Assembly: GCF_033547095.1 (NCBI RefSeq)
Contig: NZ_CP137852.1
Coordinates: forward strand, 1,419,501 to 1,483,500
Origin: Sediminicoccus rosea
Lineage (GTDB): Bacteria > Pseudomonadota > Alphaproteobacteria > Acetobacterales > Acetobacteraceae
Length of the DNA stretch: 64,000 nt
Direction: 5' to 3'
Shown here: positions 42,288 to 51,517 of the stretch, piece by piece
Position numbering within the stretch: position 1 is the stretch's first letter
Layout of the letters: each line of letters begins with the position of its first letter
The notes under the pieces: model-generated
The model's input: the letters and a program-made list of their open reading frames with translations, nothing else
Database searches by the model: none
Told to the model about the DNA's origin: nothing
Position numbers and translations under genes: made by a program

Positions 42288-45227
42288 ATGACCCGTCTGC
42301 TTGTGCCGGGAAGCGTGAAATCTGATCGCCTGGCCGGTCCCTTCGACGATCCCTTCCGCCCGCTCGACATCTGGGGTTTCGGCGGGAATGACACGCTGAC
42401 GGGCGGCCTCGCAGCCGACATCCTGCGTGGCGGAAGCGGCCATGACGAGCTGTTCGGCGATGCCGGAGCCGACCTTCTGCTCGGCGAGGACGGGCAGGAC
42501 ACGCTGGATGGCGGCGAGGGCGAGGATACGCTCGATGGCGGCGCCGGGCATGACGTGCTGCAGGGCGGCGCGGGCCATGACCTGCTGCTGGGTGGCGCCG
42601 GGCAGGACACGCTCGCGGGCGGCGAAGGCGATGACGCGCTGGATGGCGGCGATGGTCACGACCAGCTCACGGGCGGCATCGGCCATGACCAGTTGTCCGG
42701 CGGCGCCGGGCAGGACACGCTGACCGGCGAGGATGGCGATGACGTGCTGGCCGGCGGCGATGGGCATGACCAGCTCAGCGGCGGCGCCGGCCAGGATCAG
42801 CTCTTCGGCGAGGCGGGCCAGGACACGCTCACCGGCGGCGCCGGGGATGACCTGCTGGATGGTGGCGAGGGCCATGACCAGCTCGCGGGCGGCGCCGGCG
42901 CCGACCTTCTGCGCGGCGGCGCGGGCAATGACAGCCTGGAGGGCGGTGGCGGGCGCGATGTGGCCGAGTTTGCCGGCAACCTCGCAGATTACCGCATCAC
43001 CGAGATGGGCCAAGGCCAGGTCGAGATCCGTGGTCTCTCGGGCGCCGGGCAGGGCGAGGGCCGCGACACGCTCTCGCGCGTCGAGCTGGTGCGCTTCGCC
43101 GATGTGACGATCGAGGTGAACGGCGTGCCCGGCGCGCCGGGCATCACGGGCTTCTCCGAGGATACCGGCATCGCGGGCGACGGGCTGACGGCCGACCGCA
43201 GCATCACCCTCACCGGCAGCGCGGCGGCGAATGCGCTGGTTGAGGTCTATGGCAATGGCGAGCTGCTCGGCGAGGCGACGGCGGGGGCCGATGGCGCCTG
43301 GTCCTTCACCACCGCCCCGCTGGCCGATGGCACCCAGGAATTCACCGCGCAGTCCACCCGGGGGGGGCTGACCAGCGCCGCGTCCGCGCCGCTCTCGCTG
43401 GTGATCGACGGCACGGCGCCGGTCGTGGCCGCGCTCGACCTGCTCGCCTCCTCCGACAGTGGCGTGCGGGGGGACGACATCACCGCCTTCCGCTGGGTGG
43501 ACCTGGTGGGCCAGGGCGAGGCGGGGGCGACGGTCACGCTGCTCGGCACCGACCTCACCACCACGGTCGGCGCGGATGGCCGGTTCCAATTCGGCAATGT
43601 GGCGCTCGACCTCGGCTTGAACAGCTTCACCGTCGAGATCACGGACGCGGCGGGCAACAGCAGCCTGGCCGATTTCGGCATCACGCGCGTGGATGATGGC
43701 ACGACCGACCCGATCTACGGCTGGAACTGGGTGATGCTGGAGGCCATCCGCGTGGGTGGCTCGGTGACGGCCAATGCCTCGCGCCTCCTGGCGCTCGAGA
43801 GCATCGCCACCCTCGACGTGCTGGCGGCGATCGACGGCACCAACCCCTTCATGGTCTCGCTCGACGCACCGGAGGGCATCTCGGCGCCCATCGCGGCCGC
43901 CGCGGCGGCGCATCGCGTGCTCAGCGTCTTCTATGCCGGCAATGCGCAGGCGGCCGTGCTGCAGGCCAGCTTCGACGCGCGCCTTGCGCAGGATCTGGCA
44001 CAGCTCGCCCCGGGGGCGGAGCGGGATGCGGCTGTGGCCTTCGGCCAGGCGGTGGCCGATGCGGTGCTGGCGATCCGCGCGGGGGATGGCCATGACGCGG
44101 TGGTGAACTACGTCCCCGGTACCGATCCGGGCGATTGGCGCCCCACGCCGCGCGTGGGCCCCGGCGGCACGGAACTGCCGGGCCGCCCCGCGCAGCTGCC
44201 GCAATGGGGTGAGATCACGCCCTTCCTGATGGAGGATGGCGGGCAGTTCCGCCCGGATGGCCCGCCCGCGCTCACCAGCGACGAATACACGGCCGAGTTC
44301 AACGATGTGAAATCGCTCGGCGCCATTGATTCCACGACGCGCACCGAGGAGCAGACCGAGATCGCCTTCTACTGGCGCGACCTCACCAACACCTACACGC
44401 CGGCCGGCCGCTGGGCGCAGATCGCGGGCGAGGTGCTGGAGCAACTGGGCCATTCCAGCGCCTCCGCCGCGCGCATCATGGCGGGACTGAACCTCGTGGG
44501 CGCGGATGGCGCCATCGCTGCCTGGGATGCGAAGTACGAGTACAATTTCTGGCGCCCGATCACCGCGATCCGTGAGGCCGACACGGACGGCAATCCGGAC
44601 ACCATCGCCGACCCGAACTGGCGCCCGCTCTTCGAGACGCCGCCGCATCCGGACTACACCTCCGGCCATGCGACCTGCAGCCTGGCCGCCGCCTGGGCGC
44701 TGACCCACTTGCTGGGCGACAACATCGCCTTCACCAATGCCAGCGTCGGCCTGCCGGGCGTGTTCCGCAGCTTCGACAATTTCGTGCAGGCAGGCATCGA
44801 GGCCGGCGACAGCCGCATCTATGGCGGCATCCACTTCACGAGCGCCAATATCGAGGGGCAGCAACTCGGCAAGGCGGTCGCGGATTACGGCATCGCGGAA
44901 TTCCTGCGCAGCGAGGGCGAGGACATCTACGCGCCCATCATCCTGCTGAACACGGTGGCCGGTAGCGCGCTCACCGCCCCGCCTGTCCTGAGCGGCTTCG
45001 CGCTCGACAACCGCGACGGCATGGAGGTGATCCAGGCCAGCCTCAATGGAGGCGCGGAGGTGGAGATCGCGATCGACACCCTGGGCCGCTTCAGCTTCGA
45101 TGTGGGCGCGGTGTTCGGCCCCATCGCGGATGGCGACCACATCGTGACGCTGGAAGCCGAGGACGCGGCCGGGCTGGTCAGCACGCCAGTCGTCTTCAAC
45201 TTCACGCTGGACGCCGTCTTCGGCTAG
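42288..45227 (+). CDS. RTX / Ig-like / vanadium-dependent haloperoxidase fusion
   Basis: A 979-residue protein. Residues about 30-225 are some 20 GGxGxDxLx calcium-binding RTX nonapeptides. About 285-465 form two Ig-like domains (SITLTGSAAANALVEVYGNG; ENG-type strands). About 475-885 form a PAP2/vanadium haloperoxidase core with K749-x6-R756-P757, T791-S-G-H794 and S842-R-x5-H849, covering the vanadate and acid-base residues (the usual PSGH has T for P). A last Ig-like module ends the protein. ATG 42288 is chosen after GAAGGG; a TTG start at 42273 is weaker. RTX before the enzyme is the reverse of common order. No type I secretion genes are near. Confidence 0.85.
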   Translation: MTRLLVPGSVKSDRLAGPFDDPFRPLDIWGFGGNDTLTGGLAADILRGGSGHDELFGDAGADLLLGEDGQDTLDGGEGEDTLDGGAGHDVLQGGAGHDLLLGGAGQDTLAGGEGDDALDGGDGHDQLTGGIGHDQLSGGAGQDTLTGEDGDDVLAGGDGHDQLSGGAGQDQLFGEAGQDTLTGGAGDDLLDGGEGHDQLAGGAGADLLRGGAGNDSLEGGGGRDVAEFAGNLADYRITEMGQGQVEIRGLSGAGQGEGRDTLSRVELVRFADVTIEVNGVPGAPGITGFSEDTGIAGDGLTADRSITLTGSAAANALVEVYGNGELLGEATAGADGAWSFTTAPLADGTQEFTAQSTRGGLTSAASAPLSLVIDGTAPVVAALDLLASSDSGVRGDDITAFRWVDLVGQGEAGATVTLLGTDLTTTVGADGRFQFGNVALDLGLNSFTVEITDAAGNSSLADFGITRVDDGTTDPIYGWNWVMLEAIRVGGSVTANASRLLALESIATLDVLAAIDGTNPFMVSLDAPEGISAPIAAAAAAHRVLSVFYAGNAQAAVLQASFDARLAQDLAQLAPGAERDAAVAFGQAVADAVLAIRAGDGHDAVVNYVPGTDPGDWRPTPRVGPGGTELPGRPAQLPQWGEITPFLMEDGGQFRPDGPPALTSDEYTAEFNDVKSLGAIDSTTRTEEQTEIAFYWRDLTNTYTPAGRWAQIAGEVLEQLGHSSASAARIMAGLNLVGADGAIAAWDAKYEYNFWRPITAIREADTDGNPDTIADPNWRPLFETPPHPDYTSGHATCSLAAAWALTHLLGDNIAFTNASVGLPGVFRSFDNFVQAGIEAGDSRIYGGIHFTSANIEGQQLGKAVADYGIAEFLRSEGEDIYAPIILLNTVAGSALTAPPVLSGFALDNRDGMEVIQASLNGGAEVEIAIDTLGRFSFDVGAVFGPIADGDHIVTLEAEDAAGLVSTPVVFNFTLDAVFG

Positions 45228-45255
45228 GCGAGGCGCGCGGGGCGGAACCTCCTGC

Positions 45256-46200
45256 TCACGCGCCTTTCCGGTAGGCGAAGGCCTTGGCGAAGCAATCCAG
45301 GATATGCCCGCCTGCCGTGGTCGGCGGATAGATCGGCGCCGCGGCGCCCAGCGCGCGGGGGTCGATCGGCGCCTGGAAATTCGGGTCGTGGAAGGTCGCG
45401 ATGGACATGCGCTCATGGCCCGAGCGATTCACCACCCGGTGCGGCGTGCTGGCAAAGCGGTCATTGCTCCAGCGGCCCAGCAGGTCACCCACATTGATCA
45501 CCAGCGTGCCGGGCAGTGGCGGCGCGGGGATCCACTCGCCCGACTGGCGTTCGCGCACCTCGAGCCCGCCGCTGTCATCCTGCCAGAGCAGGGTGATGCA
45601 GCCGAAATCCGTGTGCGGGGCCACGCCGAAACCCTCCGTGTCATCGGGCGGCTGCGGCGGGTAGAAGACCGCCTGGGTCCGTTGCAGCGGCAGGGTGTAG
45701 TGCGGCGCGAAGAAATCCTCGGGCAGGTCCAGGCTGATCGCGATCGCGCGCATCAGGCCGGCGCCGCAGCGCATCATCTCTGCGTAGTAGGCCTCCATGG
45801 CGGGCTGCAGTTCCGGCACCTCGGCCGGCCATTGGTTCGGACCGCGCAGCTTCTCGCCGGCCAGCACCACGGGATGATCGGCCGGCAGGTCGAGGCCGAG
45901 CGAGAAGAATTCCTTCAGGTCGGGCTTGGTGGCGCCGGCCATCACCGCGCCGCCCGCCGCATGCCAGCCGCGATGCGCGAGGTTGGCGCGGGTGCGGACC
46001 TTCACTTCGGGCGGCAAGTGGAAGAAGCGGCGCGCGGCCGCGACGGCGGCGGCGATGGTCGCCTCGGGCACGCCGTGGTTGCGGATGTAGAAGAAGCCCG
46101 GGCCGGTGCAGGCGGCACGGATCTCGGCCGCGATCTCCCGCAGCCGTTCGCCGCTGCCAAGCCCCGCGACGTCGATTACGGGCAGGCTCTGTCCAGACAT
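45256..46200 (-). CDS. 2-oxoglutarate/Fe(II) dioxygenase, isopenicillin-N-synthase family
   Basis: A 314-residue double-stranded-beta-helix oxygenase. The DIOX_N region (GPGFFYIRNHGVPEATIAAA) precedes the iron site H196-x-D198 (GVAPHTDFG) and H254 (STPHRVVN). The 2OG-binding pair R264-x-S266 lies in ERMSIATFHDP. It hydroxylates or oxidatively modifies an unknown small molecule. It is the last gene of the leftward unit SDR-ligase-oxygenase, two bases from the ligase stop, which suggests that all three handle the same substrate. The start is ATG 46200. Confidence 0.92.
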   Translation of the reverse strand: MSGQSLPVIDVAGLGSGERLREIAAEIRAACTGPGFFYIRNHGVPEATIAAAVAAARRFFHLPPEVKVRTRANLAHRGWHAAGGAVMAGATKPDLKEFFSLGLDLPADHPVVLAGEKLRGPNQWPAEVPELQPAMEAYYAEMMRCGAGLMRAIAISLDLPEDFFAPHYTLPLQRTQAVFYPPQPPDDTEGFGVAPHTDFGCITLLWQDDSGGLEVRERQSGEWIPAPPLPGTLVINVGDLLGRWSNDRFASTPHRVVNRSGHERMSIATFHDPNFQAPIDPRALGAAAPIYPPTTAGGHILDCFAKAFAYRKGA

Positions 46201-46202
46201 CG

Positions 46203-47768
46203 TCAATTCTCCTTGTTCGGTCCGGCAAAGCCCACGCCCTCGGCGCGCAGGCGCTCGGCCAGCAGCGTCTTCGGCACCTTGCCATAGGCGGATTTGGGCA
46301 ACGCGTCCCACACCACGAAGCGGCGCGGATGCTTGTAGCGCGCAAGCCTTCCGTCGAGATGCGCGAGCAACTCCTCGGGCGGCGTCGGCGCGCGCAGCAC
46401 GAGGCAGGCGACGCCCGATTCCCCCCAGCGCGGATCAGGCAGGCCGACCACGGCGCATTCCACAACGGCCGGGTGGGTCAGCAGCGCCTCCTCCACCTCG
46501 CGCGGGTAGATGTTCGAGCCGCCCGAGATGAACATGTCGGATGCGCGGCCGGTGATGTGCAGGAAGCCGTGGCGGTCCAGGAAGCCGAGATCACCCGTGT
46601 GGAACCAGCCCTGGCGGAAGGCCTTCTCATTGGCCACGTCGTTCTGGAAATATCCGGCGAAGACGCCTGGGCCGCGCACGCAAATCTCGCCGCGCTCGGC
46701 ATGCCGGCCCTCCTCGTCCAGGATCGCGATGTCCATGCCCGTGCGCGGTGCGCCGACGCTGAGCGCGCCCGGTGCAGCGTCCTCCGTGCTGTGCTGGTCG
46801 GGCCGCAGCACGGTGATGCAGCCCGTCACCTCGCCCAGGCCGAAATACTGCACGAGGCAGGGGCCGAGGCGCTCCATCGCGCGCAGCTGGTCGGCGCGAT
46901 ACATCGGCGCGCCGGCATAGATGACATGCCGCAGCTGGTGGGGCGCGGCCGCTGGGTCCGCCACCAGCATGTTCAGGATGGTGGGCACGGTGAACATGTT
47001 GGTCACGCCATGCCGCGCGATGAGGTCCCAGGCGACGCCAGGGTCCAGCCGCTCGCCAGGCAGCAGCACGGAGCAGGCGCCGCGCGCCACCTGGCAGAGC
47101 GCATGGATGCCCGCGCCATGGCTGAGCGGCGCCACCACGAGCGAGACGTCGCGCTCGGTCAGGCCGGGCATCAGGTCGGCCAGATGGTTGGTGATGATGA
47201 AGCCCATTTGCCCATGGGTCAGCACCGCGGCCTTGGGCCGCCCCGTGGTGCCGGAGGTGAAGAAGAACCAGCAGGGGTCGTCCCGGCCGACCTCGGCCTC
47301 GTGGTTCAGGGGTGGCGGCGTCGCCTCGGTCAGCAGGGTTTCGTAGTCGGCCTCGTTCGCGCGCGCATCGCCCACCGCGATGACGAGGCGGCAGCCGGGT
47401 GCGGCCTCGCGCACCGCATCGGCATGGGCGGCGAAGCCATGGTCACGCAGCATCACGCGCGCACCGCTCGCCTCCGCGAGATAGGCGACCTCGGGCGGCG
47501 TCAGGCGCACATTGGTCGGCACCCAGACGCCGCCGATCTTCCATGTCGCCCAGAGGCTCTCGAACATCGCGTTGCCATTGCGCGCATGCACGAGAACGCG
47601 GTCGCCCTGGCCGATGCCATGGGCGCGCAGCGCCGCGGCCAGCCGGTCCACGCGCGCATTCAGCTCCGCCCAGGACCATGCCTGGTCGCGCCAGATGAGC
47701 GCCGGGGCATCGGGCAGGCGGCGTGCCGTCTGGCTCAGCAGGCGCCCGAGATTGGTGGCCGGGATCAT
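46203..47768 (-). CDS. AMP-forming acyl-CoA synthetase / ligase
   Basis: A 521-residue ANL-superfamily enzyme that activates a carboxylic acid with ATP and CoA. The AMP-binding loop is WFFFTSGTTGRPKAAVLTHG, followed by YFGLGEVTG (A5) and GWFHTGDLGFLDRHGFLHIT (A7-A8). The C-terminal lysine lies in LPKSAYGKVPK. ATG 47768 overlaps the SDR stop as ATGA. Together with the oxygenase and SDR it probably begins breakdown of an aromatic or aliphatic acid imported by the divergent TRAP system. Confidence 0.93.
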   Translation of the reverse strand: MIPATNLGRLLSQTARRLPDAPALIWRDQAWSWAELNARVDRLAAALRAHGIGQGDRVLVHARNGNAMFESLWATWKIGGVWVPTNVRLTPPEVAYLAEASGARVMLRDHGFAAHADAVREAAPGCRLVIAVGDARANEADYETLLTEATPPPLNHEAEVGRDDPCWFFFTSGTTGRPKAAVLTHGQMGFIITNHLADLMPGLTERDVSLVVAPLSHGAGIHALCQVARGACSVLLPGERLDPGVAWDLIARHGVTNMFTVPTILNMLVADPAAAPHQLRHVIYAGAPMYRADQLRAMERLGPCLVQYFGLGEVTGCITVLRPDQHSTEDAAPGALSVGAPRTGMDIAILDEEGRHAERGEICVRGPGVFAGYFQNDVANEKAFRQGWFHTGDLGFLDRHGFLHITGRASDMFISGGSNIYPREVEEALLTHPAVVECAVVGLPDPRWGESGVACLVLRAPTPPEELLAHLDGRLARYKHPRRFVVWDALPKSAYGKVPKTLLAERLRAEGVGFAGPNKEN

Positions 47769-48463
47769 GCCATCACCCCCGCGCCGGCATAGCCGCCATC
47801 CACCGGCAGCGCATGGCCGGTGATATAGGAGGAGCGTGCGGAGTCGAGCAGGAAGAGCGCCGCCTCCGCCACCTCCTCCACGCGGCCGTAGCGCGCGGCC
47901 GGGATGCGGGAGGTCCATTGCGCGCGCGTGGCCGCATCATGCAGGGCGGTGACCATGGGCGTCTCGATCGGTGCGGGGCAGATGGCATTCACGCGGATGC
48001 CGTGCGGTGCGAGGTCCATCGCCATGACCTGTGCCATGTTGATGACGGCGGCCTTGGAGGCGCCATAGGCCACGCGCCCCTGCACGCCACGCAGGCCGGA
48101 GACGGAGGCGACCAGCACGATGGCGCCGCCCTTGCCGCCCGCCACCATGGCTCGTGCCGCCGCCTGGGCGGCGAGGAAGCAGCCGGTCACATTTACGTCG
48201 AGGATGCGGCGGAACGTCTCGGGTGGGGTGTCGAGCAGGGGCGTCGCCGCCGAAATCCCGGCCGAGCAGACCAGGCCCTGGAGGTCGGTCAGGCCCGCGA
48301 TCCAATCGGCCACGGCGGCGGCATCGGTCACGTCCAGCGCGGTGCAGCCCGCGACGGGCATGTGGTCGGCCAGCGATGTTTCCCAGCCCGTCGCGCGCGC
48401 GGCGGCGCCGATCGCCGCGCCGATCCCCGAGGCCCCGCCCGTGATCGCCAATCGTTTCGCCAT
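47765..48463 (-). CDS. short-chain dehydrogenase/reductase
   Basis: A 232-residue classical SDR. The dinucleotide loop is LAITGGASGIGAAIG, CSAGI replaces the usual NAG motif, and catalysis is by S in VASVSGL and Y-x-x-x-K in YGASKAAVINMAQ. CPAPIETPM and a terminal PVDGGYAGAG complete the fold. It oxidises or reduces an alcohol/ketone with NAD(P). It is the first gene of the leftward unit and is divergent from the TRAP binding-protein gene across 100 bases. Confidence 0.92.
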   Translation of the reverse strand: MAKRLAITGGASGIGAAIGAAARATGWETSLADHMPVAGCTALDVTDAAAVADWIAGLTDLQGLVCSAGISAATPLLDTPPETFRRILDVNVTGCFLAAQAAARAMVAGGKGGAIVLVASVSGLRGVQGRVAYGASKAAVINMAQVMAMDLAPHGIRVNAICPAPIETPMVTALHDAATRAQWTSRIPAARYGRVEEVAEAALFLLDSARSSYITGHALPVDGGYAGAGVMA

Positions 48464-48563
48464 GCAGCCTCCCTGATGGGGCGTCTTGCGCGTCCGCCCT
48501 GCCCGGCGGCATTGTGGCACCCGAAACGCGGCGCGCAAAAGCCGCCTGGAGGAGATGACCCGC
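48464..48563. promoter_or_regulatory. divergent promoter region between the SDR unit and the TRAP unit
   Basis: A 100-base gap driving both halves of the catabolic cluster. GGAGGAG at 48548-48554 is the ribosome site for the rightward gene. No regulator gene lies next to it, and no clear operator is visible. Confidence 0.45.
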
Positions 48564-49604
48564 ATGAGCCTGAAGACCCATCGCCGCACCCTCCTGGCGG
48601 GCGGCGCCGCCCTCCTTGCCGCGCCCCGGATCGGTGGCGCGCAGCCGGCCTACCGCCCCGAATACAAGCTCTCCGTCGTCGGCAACCGCCCCATCCCCTT
48701 CGCCGAAGGCGCCTTCCAATGGGCCGAGCTGGTGACCCAGCGCTCCAATGGCCGCATCAATGTGCGCGTCTATCCGGGCAGCCAGCTGGTCGGCGGCGAC
48801 CAGACGCGCGAGCTGCTCGCCATGCGCCAGGGCATCATCGACTTCTGCGTCTTCAGCACCATCAACATCGCGCCGCAGGTGCGTGAGGCCGGCATCTTCC
48901 AGCTGCCCTTCCTGATGCCCGACCACCGCGCCTTCGACGCGCTGATCAATGGCGAGGTGGGGCGTGACCTGGTCGGCATCATGGACCGGCGCGACGTGAC
49001 GGCGGTGGCCTTCGGCGAGAACGGCTTCCGCGAGATCAGCAATTCCCGCCGCGCCATCAGCGCGCCGGCCGATCTGCGCGGGCTGAAGATCCGCTTCGCC
49101 GCCGGCGCCATCTTCAACGACATCTACAATGGCCTGGGCGCCAACCCGCTGCAGATGTCCTTCGCCGACCTGCAGCCGGCACTCAGCACGGGCGCGGTGG
49201 ATGGGCAGGAAAACCCGGTCAATCTCTTCCTCGCCTTCCGCATGGACACGCTGGCCCAGCGCCACATGACCATCTGGAACTATGTGAATGACGCGCTGAT
49301 CTTCGGCCTCTCGAAGAGCGTGATGGCGAGCTTCACGCCCGCCGACCAGGAGCTTGTGCGCGAATGCGCCCGCGAGGCCGCGCGCAATAACATCGCGCTC
49401 GCCCGCCGCGGCCTTGGCATTCCCGGCACGGATGACAGCGCGCTGGTGGAACTGCGCAACCGCAACGTGGAAGTGACGACGCTGACGGCGGCGCAGAAGC
49501 AGGCCTTCGCGACGGCGCTGCGCCCGGTCTATGAGCGCTGGTCCGGCACCATCGGCAACGACCTGGTGCGCAAGGCGGAAGCCGCCATCCGCGCCGCCTC
49601 GTGA
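48564..49604 (+). CDS. dctP: TRAP transporter substrate-binding protein (DctP)
   Basis: A 346-residue periplasmic protein. The export signal (KTHRRTLLAGGAALLAAPRI) is followed by YKLSVVGNRPIPFAEGA and the DctP core with RINVRVYPGSQLVGGDQTRE and DLRGLKIRFA, which holds the arginine that grips a carboxylate. I choose ATG 48564 because GGAGGAG is nine bases upstream; ATG 48555 abuts it. It captures an organic acid for the DctQM permease encoded next. Confidence 0.92.
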   Translation: MSLKTHRRTLLAGGAALLAAPRIGGAQPAYRPEYKLSVVGNRPIPFAEGAFQWAELVTQRSNGRINVRVYPGSQLVGGDQTRELLAMRQGIIDFCVFSTINIAPQVREAGIFQLPFLMPDHRAFDALINGEVGRDLVGIMDRRDVTAVAFGENGFREISNSRRAISAPADLRGLKIRFAAGAIFNDIYNGLGANPLQMSFADLQPALSTGAVDGQENPVNLFLAFRMDTLAQRHMTIWNYVNDALIFGLSKSVMASFTPADQELVRECAREAARNNIALARRGLGIPGTDDSALVELRNRNVEVTTLTAAQKQAFATALRPVYERWSGTIGNDLVRKAEAAIRAAS

Positions 49605-49614
49605 CGCACGCCTG

Positions 49615-50124
49615 ATGGCCGCCGATTTCGACCCGACGGCCACGCCGCCCGATCCGAAGACGCGCGTTCCGCTGACGCTGGAGCGCGTGCTGCTCGCCGC
49701 CGCGATGGGGGCCATGGCCCTGATCACGGCGGCGAATGTGGTGACGCGCTATCTCTCCAACATCTCACTGGCCTTCACCGAGGAATACTCCGTGGCGCTG
49801 ATGGTGGTCGTCGCCATGGTGGGCACGGCGCTGGCCACCGCGGGTGGGCGGCATATCCGCATCGGCTTCTTCGTGGACAAGATGAACCCCGGCCGCCGCC
49901 GCGTGGCGGAAATCATGGGGCTTGGCCTGCTCATCATCTGCTTCGGGCTGATCCTCTGGTATGGCGGCCGCATGGTCTGGGACGAGTATGACTTCGAGGT
50001 GCTCTCGCCCGGCCTCGGCCATCCGCAATGGCTCTACACCGTCTGGCTGCCGCTGCTGGCCATCCTGGTGATCGGGCGCGCGCTGGGCCGCATCATCCGC
50101 CTCGCGCGGGGAGAGGACGGATGA
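49615..50124 (+). CDS. dctQ: TRAP transporter small permease (DctQ)
   Basis: A 169-residue inner-membrane protein with four predicted helices (about 25-45, 60-80, 98-118, 135-155). The DctQ pattern NVVTRYLSNISLAFTEEYSV and the loop GGRHIRIGFFVDKMNP are clear. It binds the large subunit to form the Na+-driven uniporter channel. It is 10 bases after dctP and 25 before dctM. Confidence 0.92.
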   Translation: MAADFDPTATPPDPKTRVPLTLERVLLAAAMGAMALITAANVVTRYLSNISLAFTEEYSVALMVVVAMVGTALATAGGRHIRIGFFVDKMNPGRRRVAEIMGLGLLIICFGLILWYGGRMVWDEYDFEVLSPGLGHPQWLYTVWLPLLAILVIGRALGRIIRLARGEDG

Positions 50125-50149
50125 TCGGCCCCGGCCGCGGAGCGGACCA

Positions 50150-51436
50150 ATGATTGGCACTGTCCTCTTCCTCATGTTCATGATCCTGCTGTTGGCGGGC
50201 GTGCCCATCGCGGTGGCGCTCGGCCTGGCAGGCGCGCTTGCCATCGCGCTGGCCGACCAGACGCTGATGGCGATGCCGACCAACGTCTATGCCGGCATCG
50301 CGAAATACCCGCTGATCGCGATCCCCATGTTCGTGCTGGTGGGCTGCGTCTTCGACCGCACCGGCGTCGCACTCCGCCTCGTGAAATTCGCGACCGCGCT
50401 GGTCGGTGCCGGGCGCGGGGCGCTCGCTTCCGTCGCGGTGCTCGTCGCCATGATCATCGGCGGCATCTCGGGCTCGGGCCCCGCGACTTCGGCCGCGGTG
50501 GGCCAGGTGGTGACGCGCGGCATGGTGAAGGACGGCTATCCGCGCCCCTTCATCGCCTCCACCGTGGGCGCGGCGGCGGCGACCGACATCCTCATCCCAC
50601 CCTCCATCGCCTTCATCGTCTATGCGGTGATGGTGCCCGGCGTCTCGGTGCCGGCGATCTTCATGGCGGGCATGTTCCCAGGGATTCTCGCGGGTGTGGC
50701 CATCATCGTGCCCATCCTTATCATCTCCTGGCTGAAGGATTTCGGCGGCAAGAACCCCGATCGCGACGAGAACTCGCTCTGGCAGAGCTTCAAGGAGGCG
50801 ATCTGGGGGCTGATGGCGCCCGTCGTCATCCTGGGCGGCATGCGGATCGGCGCCTTCACGCCGACGGAAGCGGCGGTGATGGCGGTGTTCTACGGCCTCT
50901 TCGTCGGATTCGTGATCTATCGCAGCATGACGCTGAAAGATCTTTACGAGATGCTGGTGGAGGCGGGCGAGATCTCTGCCGTCATTCTCATCATCATCGC
51001 GCTGGCCAGCGTCTTCGCCTGGTCCACCTCCACGCTCGGCATCGTGCAGCCCATCGCCGGCTGGATCGTGGGGCTGGGGCTTGGGGAATACGGGACCATC
51101 GCGCTGCTGATGGTGGCGCTGGTCTTCATCGGGATGTTCCTGGACGGCGTCTCCACCTTCCTCATCCTGCTGCCGGTGCTGATCCCGATCGCCCGTGCCT
51201 TCGAGTGGGACCTGACTTGGTTCGGCGTGATCCTCACCATGAAGATCGCGATTGGCCAGTTCACGCCACCCATGGCGGTGAACCTGATGGTGTCCTGCCG
51301 CATCGCGGGCGTGACCATGGAAAGCACCATCCCCTGGGTGATCTGGATGATCCTGGCGATGTTCGTGGCCCTCGCCCTCGTCGTCGTCTTCCCTGGCATC
51401 GCGCTCTGGCTGCCGCGCGTGACCGGCATGATGTGA
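50150..51436 (+). CDS. dctM: TRAP transporter large permease (DctM)
   Basis: A 428-residue membrane protein of 11-12 helices. GALAIALADQ near the N-terminus, PLIAIPMFVLVGCVFDRTG and the signature GGISGSGPATSAAVG mark the DctM family. FTPPMAVNLMVSCRIAGV near the C-terminus belongs to the substrate/sodium region. It moves the bound organic acid into the cytoplasm with sodium. The following acyl-CoA synthetase may activate the same acid. Confidence 0.94.
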   Translation: MIGTVLFLMFMILLLAGVPIAVALGLAGALAIALADQTLMAMPTNVYAGIAKYPLIAIPMFVLVGCVFDRTGVALRLVKFATALVGAGRGALASVAVLVAMIIGGISGSGPATSAAVGQVVTRGMVKDGYPRPFIASTVGAAAATDILIPPSIAFIVYAVMVPGVSVPAIFMAGMFPGILAGVAIIVPILIISWLKDFGGKNPDRDENSLWQSFKEAIWGLMAPVVILGGMRIGAFTPTEAAVMAVFYGLFVGFVIYRSMTLKDLYEMLVEAGEISAVILIIIALASVFAWSTSTLGIVQPIAGWIVGLGLGEYGTIALLMVALVFIGMFLDGVSTFLILLPVLIPIARAFEWDLTWFGVILTMKIAIGQFTPPMAVNLMVSCRIAGVTMESTIPWVIWMILAMFVALALVVVFPGIALWLPRVTGMM

Positions 51437-51517
51437 ACGAAGCCTGGCGGGGGCTTGTCGAAACGCCCCGCCTGCTTCCGAATGGCGCCCAACGAAATCA
51501 CAGGGAGCGAATATCCG

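Noticed and set aside
42380-42960. Regular repeats in DNA that could suggest a CRISPR or tandem array
   Set aside because: They are the codons of RTX nonapeptides, in frame, with no unique spacers.
42258-45416. Very long antisense reading frame opposite the haloperoxidase fusion
   Set aside because: It mirrors the RTX codons in reverse, has repetitive Ala/Gly/His composition and no domain; the plus-strand gene has clear motifs and a ribosome site.
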